14,063 bases of DNA from Dehalococcoidales bacterium. GTDB lineage: Bacteria; Chloroflexota; Dehalococcoidia; Dehalococcoidales; Fen-1064. Below the pieces are notes generated by a model. That model searched no databases. It saw only the letters and a program-made list of their open reading frames with translations, and was not told the DNA's origin. The translations under genes and the position numbers were made by a program. Each line of letters opens with the position of its first letter. Position 1 is the stretch's first letter. The stretch lies in contig JAFGHZ010000117.1 of assembly GCA_016929875.1 (NCBI GenBank), positions 1 through 14,063 on the forward strand. The letters are read 5' to 3'. Below, piece after piece: positions 5,986-12,147 of the stretch.

Positions 5986-7251
5986 ATGGGGTCAAAGAAG
6001 AAAACACGGAAAGATATGAGACTTCGGCCAGTTCTGGAAAGGTTTGAAGGAAACCCTATTCTAGTTCCAGATTCCGGTCACCAGTGGGAGTCGAAAGCAG
6101 TTTTTAACCCGGCCGCTATCTACGAAGGCGGTAAGGTTCACATTCTGTACCGAGCACTTGGGGATACTGACACCTCAGTTATCGGGTATGCATCCAGCCT
6201 CGATGGGTTCCACATTAACGAACGATTGGATAAACCGGTGTATGTGCCTCGGGAGCCGTTTGAAGGGGTTAATACGATACGCCGTGCTGAGTCTGAGTTA
6301 TATGATAACTATACGTCGGGAGGAAGTTTTGCAGGTGGTTGTGAAGACCCCAGACTGACCAGGATTGATGACAGGATTTATCTAACCTATGTTGCCTACG
6401 ATGGCTACAGTTCCCCCAGAATAGCATTAAGTTCAATACACATTGATGATTTCCTTAACAAAAACTGGAAATGGAAAAGACCTATCCTCATCTCGAGGCC
6501 AGATGTTGTGGATAAAAATGCTTGCATCTTGCCTGAAAAAATCGACGGTAAATATGTCATCTTCCACCGGATTTTCCCTGACATTTTGATCGATTTCGTC
6601 GATGACTTGGATTTCGATGGCAAATCAAAGTGGCTAGAAGGGCAGTTCAAGATACCGATCCGAGAATCAAGCGCTAGCTGGGATAGCCGTAAGGTTGCTG
6701 CTGGGCCACCACCGATGAGAACAAAAGACGGATGGTTGTTCATCTACCATGCTATCGATGATAAGGATGAATTTCGTTATAAGATGGGTGCGATGCTACT
6801 TGCTATTAAGGATCCCCCAAGAGTTCTGGCGCGTACTTCATATCCCATTCTGGAGCCTTTGGCACGCTATGAGAATGAAGGTTTGAAGTCCGGGGTAATC
6901 TATCCATGCGGCGCTGTAATCTTGAGTAACCAACTATTTGTCTATTATGGCGGAGCAGATATGGTAGTGTGCGTAGCAACAGCTAAAATGAACGAATTCA
7001 TGTCACAGTTGAGTTACGATAAGGAACCAGTTTCGGTGAGCATACCTGCACATGTATCGACTAAACCTGCTAAACCTGTCGTAGAAAAAGGCATGCCTGT
7101 TGTTCACGGATACTGTGTAAAATGCCGTGCCAGGCGCGAGATGAAGAACCCCCGTCATGTCGTTTTGAAGAATTTGAAACATGCTATCGAGGGTATCTGT
7201 CCCCGGTGCGGTATCAGGATGATACGGTTCACTCGCGGCGAGAATAAGTAG
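5986..7251 (+). CDS. GH130 beta-mannoside phosphorylase-family protein with C-terminal DUF5679-like zinc ribbon
   Basis: A 421-residue cytoplasmic protein with no signal peptide. Residues about 15-345 form one GH130 five-bladed propeller: RFEGNPILVP, KAVFNPAAIYEGGKVHILYRA, then GCEDPRL with Asp121 as proton donor. Lys177 (DKNA), His194-Arg195 (FHR) and His255 (IYHA) sit where GH130 phosphorylases bind phosphate, so phosphorolysis of a beta-mannoside to mannose 1-phosphate is likely. Compared with module 2 of the next gene it has an insertion at about residues 92-116. After a Pro/Val-rich linker (about 346-372), residues 375-421 carry a zinc ribbon with Cys377/Cys380 (YCVKC) and Cys405/Cys408 (CPRC), similar to DUF5679. 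The start is fixed by AGGAG at 5975-5979. The gene is more AT-rich than the next, which starts 18 bp downstream. The glycoside substrate is not predictable. Confidence 0.9.
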   Translation: MGSKKKTRKDMRLRPVLERFEGNPILVPDSGHQWESKAVFNPAAIYEGGKVHILYRALGDTDTSVIGYASSLDGFHINERLDKPVYVPREPFEGVNTIRRAESELYDNYTSGGSFAGGCEDPRLTRIDDRIYLTYVAYDGYSSPRIALSSIHIDDFLNKNWKWKRPILISRPDVVDKNACILPEKIDGKYVIFHRIFPDILIDFVDDLDFDGKSKWLEGQFKIPIRESSASWDSRKVAAGPPPMRTKDGWLFIYHAIDDKDEFRYKMGAMLLAIKDPPRVLARTSYPILEPLARYENEGLKSGVIYPCGAVILSNQLFVYYGGADMVVCVATAKMNEFMSQLSYDKEPVSVSIPAHVSTKPAKPVVEKGMPVVHGYCVKCRARREMKNPRHVVLKNLKHAIEGICPRCGIRMIRFTRGENK

Positions 7252-7269
7252 TCGAGGAACATAAATCCT

Positions 7270-9243
7270 ATGAGTGAGATGCGGCGTTCCGAAGAAAATC
7301 CCGTCATTATCCCGAATACCGAAAATTTATGGGAAGCGGAGGGAGCATTCAACGGTTGTCCGGTGAGAGATGGAGGCAAAGTCCATTTCGTCTACAGGGC
7401 CGTTTCTCCTGCTCAAAAGATAGCCGGACATGAATTGCCACTGTCTACCATCGGGTATGCTTTAAGCAGCGACGGACTCCATTTTAAAAAGCGTCACCAG
7501 TTCATCAAACCCGAATACGATTGGGAGAAATTCGGGTGCGAAGACCCGCGGGTCACTAAAATTGGCGACAAATTCTATATTTTCTACACATCTCTGTCGA
7601 AGTTCCCGTTTTGCGCCGACTGTATCAGGGTCGGTGTTGCTATTACCCGCGACTTCAAAAAGGTCGTCGAAAAACATCCGGTTACTACATTTAATTCTAA
7701 GGCGATGTCGCTTTTTCCGGAAAAGATTGACGGCAGATATGCCGCCGTTTTGAGTGTCAATACCGACTTACCCCCGACCAGAATTGCGGTTGCCTATTTC
7801 GACCACGAAGAACAGATGTGGTCGCCGACGTACTGGGAAGGCTGGTACTCGCTGCTGAATGAGCATATCATACCTCTGGAAAAGTCTCCGGAGGACCACA
7901 TTGAAGCCGGTGCCCCGCCCATCAAGACAAAGTATGGCTGGTTGCTTCTTTATTCGTATATTGAGAACTATTTCGCTCCGCCGGCGGTTTTCGGTATCGA
8001 GGCAGTCCTGCTGGATTTACACGACCCCCGGAAAATTATCGCGCGTACCGACAAGCCATTACTGGTTCCCAGAGAAGAGTACGAAAAATACGGCAAGGTA
8101 CCGAATATCGTTTTTCCGACCGGTGCGATGGTTAAAGATAATGTGCTCTACCTCTATTACGGCGCTGCCGATACCACCTGTGCTGTGGCGACGGCTAAGC
8201 TGGACGACCTGCTGGACGATATTATGGAAGCGAGAATCAAACAGGTCAGGTTGCAGCGTTTCTCGGGCAATCCTGTCATCAAGCCCAACCCCGGGCTTGC
8301 CTGGCAGGCAAAAGCGGTTTTTAATCCGGCAGCCCTTTATGAATACGGAAGGGTACAGCTTGCTTACCGCGCGATGTCGGGAGACAATACATCGGTAATC
8401 GGCTTTGCATCCAGCGGCGACGGTTTCAATTTCGAAGAACAGCTTCCCGAGCCGATGTATGCCCCCCGGGCGGATTTCGAGGCAAAGCTGGTACCGGGCG
8501 GTAATTCCGGTTGCGAGGACCCCAGATTGACCCTTATCGATGATGAGATTTATATGCTCTATACGGCTTTCAACGGGCGGAGCGAACCCCACGTGGCATT
8601 GAGTCATATTAAAATGGACGACTTTCTTATGCGGTGTTGGAATTGGTCGCAACCCATTTTGATTTCGCCGCCGAACGTGCCGGATAAAGATGCGGCAATT
8701 TTTCCGAAGAAAATCAAGGGAAAATATGCTATCCTGCACCGTCTCGGTGTCAGCATCTGGCTGGATTTCGTGGATGATTTGAAATTCGAAGGAAACCGGT
8801 GGCTCAGAGGAGACATCATCATGAGCCCGAAAAACGAACTGCCTGACACCGAGAAGCTCGGCATTTCCGGCCCACCTATCGAAACGAAGTATGGCTGGCT
8901 TCTGCTTTACCATTGTGTCTCCAGAAGGACCCAGCCGATGACTTATTATGTGGCGGCGGCTTTGCTGGACCTGAAAGACCCTGCGAAGGTCATCGCGCAA
9001 AGAAAAGTGCCGATTCTGGAACCGGAGACGCCTTACGAACTTTACGGGCAGGTGAATAATGTGGTGTTTCCCTGCGGGGCGGTAGTCGTCGGAGACGACC
9101 TTTTCGTCTATTACGGCGGTGCCGACAGTGTTATCTGTGTGGCGACGATGAAGCTTGACGAGTTGCTCACCAGCCTGGTGACATGGGGACAAATCAGCGC
9201 CGCATCGTCGAAGTCCGAAAAGAAGTGGCGTTTGCGATTTTAA
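7270..9243 (+). CDS. Tandem double-module GH130 protein (mannoside phosphorylase/mannosidase family)
   Basis: A 657-residue protein, twice the usual GH130 size, made of two complete propeller modules. Module 1 spans about residues 5-320 (ENPVIIP, HFVYRAVS, catalytic GCEDPR with Asp92). Module 2 spans about residues 327-635 (RFSGNPVIKP, KAVFNPAALY, GCEDPRL with Asp417) and is a close paralogue of the preceding gene. Module 2 keeps Lys473, His490-Arg491 and His548 (LYHC), the basic residues of phosphorolytic members. Module 1 keeps Lys144 but has Leu161-Ser162 in place of His-Arg and Ser229 (LYSY) in place of His, so it may hydrolyse, bind or be inactive. There is no signal peptide. GAGG at 7254-7257 precedes the ATG by 12 nt, and the gene lies 18 bp after the first GH130 gene, so the two are cotranscribed. 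A short basic tail (KKWRLRF) ends the protein. Confidence 0.93.
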   Translation: MSEMRRSEENPVIIPNTENLWEAEGAFNGCPVRDGGKVHFVYRAVSPAQKIAGHELPLSTIGYALSSDGLHFKKRHQFIKPEYDWEKFGCEDPRVTKIGDKFYIFYTSLSKFPFCADCIRVGVAITRDFKKVVEKHPVTTFNSKAMSLFPEKIDGRYAAVLSVNTDLPPTRIAVAYFDHEEQMWSPTYWEGWYSLLNEHIIPLEKSPEDHIEAGAPPIKTKYGWLLLYSYIENYFAPPAVFGIEAVLLDLHDPRKIIARTDKPLLVPREEYEKYGKVPNIVFPTGAMVKDNVLYLYYGAADTTCAVATAKLDDLLDDIMEARIKQVRLQRFSGNPVIKPNPGLAWQAKAVFNPAALYEYGRVQLAYRAMSGDNTSVIGFASSGDGFNFEEQLPEPMYAPRADFEAKLVPGGNSGCEDPRLTLIDDEIYMLYTAFNGRSEPHVALSHIKMDDFLMRCWNWSQPILISPPNVPDKDAAIFPKKIKGKYAILHRLGVSIWLDFVDDLKFEGNRWLRGDIIMSPKNELPDTEKLGISGPPIETKYGWLLLYHCVSRRTQPMTYYVAAALLDLKDPAKVIAQRKVPILEPETPYELYGQVNNVVFPCGAVVVGDDLFVYYGGADSVICVATMKLDELLTSLVTWGQISAASSKSEKKWRLRF

Positions 9244-9257
9244 TCAACGTAAGTGAT

Positions 9258-9286
9258 TTGCCTTTTTCAACCGTTTCCCTTAAAAT
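9258..9286 (+). promoter_or_regulatory. Promoter for tRNA-Gly
   Basis: TTGCCT at 9258-9263, a 17-bp spacer and TAAAAT at 9281-9286. The predicted start point near 9293 gives a leader of about six bases before the mature tRNA 5' end at 9299, a normal layout for a tRNA promoter. Confidence 0.6.
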
Positions 9287-9298
9287 TTTAACTGGTCT

Positions 9299-9374
9299 GC
9301 GGGTGTAACTCAGTTGGCAGAGTGCTTGCTTCCCAAGCAAGTTGTCGAGGGTTCGAATCCCTTCACCCGCTCCA
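9299..9374 (+). tRNA. tRNA-Gly (anticodon CCC)
   Basis: A complete 76-nt cloverleaf. The acceptor stem GCGGGTG pairs perfectly with CACCCGC (9364-9370), the discriminator base is T, and CCA is encoded at 9372-9374. The D-arm is ACTC/GAGT. The anticodon stem is CTTGC/GCAAG around the loop TTCCCAA, which gives anticodon CCC, reading GGG glycine codons. The T-arm GAGGG-TTCGAAT-CCCTT is standard apart from a G-T pair. No integrated element or duplicated 3' end was seen beside it. Confidence 0.95.
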
Positions 9375-9398
9375 TTAAAACTTGATTTGGAAATTTTT

Positions 9399-9405
9399 AA
9401 GGAGG
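9399..9405 (+). promoter_or_regulatory. Strong Shine-Dalgarno ahead of the SDR gene, far from its ATG
   Basis: AAGGAGG at 9399-9405 is a perfect ribosome site. The first in-frame ATG (9426) is 20 nt away, while an in-frame ACG at 9411 is 5 nt away. The site therefore bears on the start choice of the downstream dehydrogenase. Confidence 0.55.
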
Positions 9406-9425
9406 CTACTACGAATACTCAGAAG

Positions 9426-10175
9426 ATGTTCGACATTTCAGGACGGAAAGCACTGGTGACAGGTGCCGGTCGCGGCATCGGCAAGGTACTTGCCCTGGCT
9501 CTGGCGGAGGCGGGTTGCGACATATCCATCGTCGAAATAGATATGAAAAATGCGGCGGCGGTTGTGGAAGAAATCCGCGAGATGGGCAGAAAAGCCTTTG
9601 CTTTTGAAGCGGATGTAACAAAAAAAGACTCTTTGCGAAAGGCATTCGAAGGTACGCAAAAAGAGTTCGGAAGATTGGATATCTGCCTAAATAATGCCGG
9701 GGTTTGTATCCACCAGTCTGCGGAAGACACATCGGAGAAGGATTTGAACCACGTGGTGGATATCAATTTGAAGGGTGTCTTTTTCTGCTGCCAGGAAGCC
9801 TCCAGAATCATGATCCCCCAGAAGAAGGGAACCATTATCAATATTGCGTCTATGTCCGGGACGATTGCCAATGTACCGCAGAAGCAGGCGCACTATAATG
9901 CTTCCAAAGCCGGCGTGATTATGCTGACGAAGTCGCTGGCTGTCGAATGGGCACCGTATGGAGTCAGAGTCAATTCAATCAGCCCCGGGTATATCAGGAC
10001 GGAGATGACTTTGATGGGCGGTCAGATGTTCCCGGCATGGGAATCCCTTACCCCTATGGGACGTCTGGGCGAAGCGTCCGAATTGCGGGGATTGGTGATT
10101 TACCTGGCGTCCGATGCCTCTAGCTTTATGACCGGCAGCGATATTATAATCGATGGCGGCTACACGGCAAGATAA
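9426..10175 (+). CDS. SDR family NAD(P)-dependent oxidoreductase, polyol dehydrogenase-like
   Basis: A 249-residue classical short-chain dehydrogenase/reductase. The Rossmann motif TGAGRGIG is at residues 12-19, an acidic residue (Glu37 or Asp39) ends beta-strand 2 and favours NAD(H), and NNAG is at 89-92. The catalytic set is Asn114, Ser144, Tyr157 and Lys161 (YNASK), followed by SPGYIRTEM and a C-terminal SDIIIDGGYT. The stretch NIASMSG...NVPQKQAHYNASK with SLAVEWAPYGVRVNSISPGY resembles fungal and bacterial sorbose/xylulose reductases and arabinitol or mannitol dehydrogenases, so interconversion of a polyol and a ketose is the best guess. The ATG at 9426 opens the canonical N-terminus. A longer frame reaching back into the tRNA is rejected, and an ACG start at 9411 would add five residues. 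A link to the nearby xylulokinase operon is plausible but unproven. Confidence 0.88.
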   Translation: MFDISGRKALVTGAGRGIGKVLALALAEAGCDISIVEIDMKNAAAVVEEIREMGRKAFAFEADVTKKDSLRKAFEGTQKEFGRLDICLNNAGVCIHQSAEDTSEKDLNHVVDINLKGVFFCCQEASRIMIPQKKGTIINIASMSGTIANVPQKQAHYNASKAGVIMLTKSLAVEWAPYGVRVNSISPGYIRTEMTLMGGQMFPAWESLTPMGRLGEASELRGLVIYLASDASSFMTGSDIIIDGGYTAR

Positions 10176-10227
10176 ACACGGTTCTGGTTTGACTTTTTGA
10201 AGATTTGAACAAGGCGGTAAACAATAG

Positions 10228-10578
10228 ATGGAAACGAAGAACAACCCATATATAAAATTCATAGAAGAGGAATTGATACTCAGAGACTATCTGGCGGCTG
10301 ACCGCACGGTACTGGCAAACGAACGTACTTTTTTGGCTTATCTACGTACTGCGATCGCAATTGCCGCCGCCGGAGCTGCGCTAATCCAACTGTTCGATTC
10401 CACGACTGTAATAGTAATCGGATGGATTATGATTCCCGCAGCTATAGGCACAGCAGTCGTAGGCATACTGCACTATTTGCGGATGAGAAGAATCCTGAGG
10501 CATATTACGGAAATGGCAAATAAAATAGCCTGTGCCGAGGAAAAACAAGCGCAGAAAACCGGAAAACAATCGAATTAA
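10228..10578 (+). CDS. DUF202 family small membrane protein
   Basis: A 116-residue protein with the DUF202 signature DYLAADRTVLANERTFLAYL at residues 20-39, in which the repeated Arg-Thr and Glu-Arg-Thr elements are typical. Two hydrophobic segments follow (about 42-57 and 60-82), separated by a short polar turn. A basic HYLRMRRILRH stretch and a charged tail follow. DUF202 domains occur alone in bacteria (YidH type) and at the C-terminus of yeast VTC polyphosphate polymerase subunits. The molecular function of the bacterial stand-alone form is unknown. A weak ribosome site, AAGGCGG at 10211-10217, precedes the ATG by 10 nt. The gene lies 52 bp after the SDR gene and about 50 bp before glpK, without an evident functional tie to either. 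Confidence 0.85.
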   Translation: METKNNPYIKFIEEELILRDYLAADRTVLANERTFLAYLRTAIAIAAAGAALIQLFDSTTVIVIGWIMIPAAIGTAVVGILHYLRMRRILRHITEMANKIACAEEKQAQKTGKQSN

Positions 10579-10590
10579 AAAACCTGTTTC

Positions 10591-10620
10591 TTGTGCAGTG
10601 CTCTCTCTTTTTGTTATGCT
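10591..10620 (+). promoter_or_regulatory. Candidate promoter of the glpK-glpD-rlmB run, leaderless layout
   Basis: TTGTGC at 10591-10596, an 18-bp spacer and TATGCT at 10615-10620. The glpK ATG is at 10630, nine bases after the -10 box, so the expected transcription start falls within about three bases of it. The interval has no Shine-Dalgarno sequence. Confidence 0.55.
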
Positions 10621-10629
10621 ATTCTCACT

Positions 10630-12132
10630 ATGTCGCAGGAAAGCTATATTCTTGCCATCGATGAAGGCACGACCTGCACTACATCGCTCTTAATCGATAG
10701 GGAAGGGCAGGTAGTCGCCAAAGCCTATAGAGAAGTGCATCCGCTCTATCCCCAGCCCGGTTGGGTAGAGCAGGATCCGCTAGAGCTTCTTGAGAAAGTA
10801 ATCGAAGCGGCGAAAGAGGCGATTCAGAAATCGGGCATAGCGCTCACTCAAATCAAAGGCATCGGCATTACCAACCAGCGTGAGACCACGATTGTCTGGG
10901 ACCGTCATACCGGCAAGCCGGTGAGTAACGCTATCGTCTGGCAATGCCGCCGTACCGCTCCGCTTTGTGAAGAACTGAAGCGTAAAGGCTTCGCGACGCT
11001 CATCAAAGAAAAGACGGGACTGGTTATCGATGCCTATTTCTCCGCGACCAAGCTCCGCTGGATTCTGGATAATATCCCCGACGGACAAAAACGAGCTCAG
11101 AATGGAGACCTGCTATTCGGTACAGTAGATGCATGGCTGGTCTGGAACCTGACTGGCGGTGCTGTTCACATTACCGATTACAGCAATGCCTCGCGTACGA
11201 TGCTCTTCAATATCCATACTTTACAATGGGACAGAGAACTGCTCGCGATGCTGGATATTCCGGAGTCGGTCTTACCAGAAGTCGTACCTTCCAGTCGGGT
11301 TTATGGTGAGACTATCCCCGGTATCTTCGGAGACATTAAAATACCCATCAGTGGTATTGCCGGCGACCAGCAGGCATCACTATTCGGGCAGGCATGTTAC
11401 GGGTCCAGCAAAGCTAAGAACACCTATGGTACCGGCTCATTTATCCTGCTCAATACCGGCAATAAAGCAGTAAATTCAGAGAGCGGACTGCTCACCACGA
11501 TTGCCTGGGGTATCGGTAACAAAATAACCTATGCATTAGAGGGAAGCATTTTTGTCACCGGCGCTGCGGTCCAATGGTTGAGAGACGGGTTAAAAATTAT
11601 CAGCAAATCCGCCGACAGTGAAGTTCTGGCAGGATCTGTGCCTGATAACGGTGGGGTTTATCTCGTACCGGCATTCGTGGGACTGGGAGCTCCTTACTGG
11701 GATATGTACGCGCGCGGCATTATCGTCGGCTTAACACGCGGCACGACGGCAGGGCATATCGCGAGGGCGACACTGGAAGCAATCGCCTATCAGACAAAAG
11801 ATGTTATCGAAATTATGGAGAAGGAAGCTAAACTCAAGATCACGAACCTCCGTGCGGATGGCGGTGGCACCGCCAGTTCTCTGCTGATGCAGTTTCAGTC
11901 GGATATTTTGGGCATTCCGCTTCATCTGTCGGCAGTGCCGGATATTACGGCAACAGGTGCCGGTTATCTGGCAGGTTTGGCAGTGGGCTTATGGAAAAAT
12001 ACCGATGAAATCTCACGTCTGTGTCATACCGCCCGGACTTACGAACCGAAGATGTCGGACGGACAGCGTGAAATGCTTTATAATAATTGGAAGCGTGCCG
12101 TAGAACGCTCCCGCGACTGGGTAGTACATTGA
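10630..12132 (+). CDS. glpK: Glycerol kinase
   Basis: GlpK phosphorylates glycerol to sn-glycerol 3-phosphate with ATP in the cytoplasm. The 500-residue length is that of the family. Glycerol-site residues are all present at E. coli positions plus one: Arg84-Glu85 (NQRET), Trp104 (VWQCRRT), Tyr136 (DAYFSATKLRW) and the catalytic Asp246-Gln247 (GIAGDQQASLFGQ). Further signatures are NTYGTGSFILLNTG, the ADGGGTASS segment and MQFQSDILGIPL. The N-terminal phosphate loop is unusual, reading DEGTTCTT instead of DQGTTSSR, so Gln becomes Glu and the usual Arg becomes Thr18. The ATG at 10630 is chosen because it gives the canonical N-terminus (SYILAID). A TTG at 10591 in the same frame lies in the promoter. 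glpD follows after 15 bp, so glycerol is likely funnelled directly to dihydroxyacetone phosphate. Confidence 0.95.
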   Translation: MSQESYILAIDEGTTCTTSLLIDREGQVVAKAYREVHPLYPQPGWVEQDPLELLEKVIEAAKEAIQKSGIALTQIKGIGITNQRETTIVWDRHTGKPVSNAIVWQCRRTAPLCEELKRKGFATLIKEKTGLVIDAYFSATKLRWILDNIPDGQKRAQNGDLLFGTVDAWLVWNLTGGAVHITDYSNASRTMLFNIHTLQWDRELLAMLDIPESVLPEVVPSSRVYGETIPGIFGDIKIPISGIAGDQQASLFGQACYGSSKAKNTYGTGSFILLNTGNKAVNSESGLLTTIAWGIGNKITYALEGSIFVTGAAVQWLRDGLKIISKSADSEVLAGSVPDNGGVYLVPAFVGLGAPYWDMYARGIIVGLTRGTTAGHIARATLEAIAYQTKDVIEIMEKEAKLKITNLRADGGGTASSLLMQFQSDILGIPLHLSAVPDITATGAGYLAGLAVGLWKNTDEISRLCHTARTYEPKMSDGQREMLYNNWKRAVERSRDWVVH

Positions 12133-12147
12133 AAGGAAAATGGATAA

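Noticed and set aside
5955..6040. 13-bp direct repeat CCAGTTCTGGAAA at 5955-5967 and 6028-6040
   Set aside because: There are only two copies, one upstream of and one inside the GH130 gene. With no further copies or symmetry it is most likely chance.
8059..9192. Long antisense open frame opposite the tandem GH130 gene
   Set aside because: It is a shadow of the GH130 coding frame. It has no recognisable domain, and the sense strand carries conserved motifs throughout.
9342..9425. N-terminal extension of the SDR frame beginning MSRVRIPSPAP
   Set aside because: These residues are the translated T-arm and acceptor end of the tRNA-Gly gene, a known annotation artefact. The SDR fold begins at MFDISGRKALVTG.
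9299..9425. tRNA-Gly as an integration site of a mobile element
   Set aside because: No integrase gene and no second copy of the tRNA 3' end were seen. Ordinary metabolic genes follow directly.
10591..10629. TTG start giving glpK 13 extra residues
   Set aside because: The extra residues have no family counterpart, and the segment contains the -35 and -10 boxes. The ATG at 10630 matches the canonical GlpK N-terminus.
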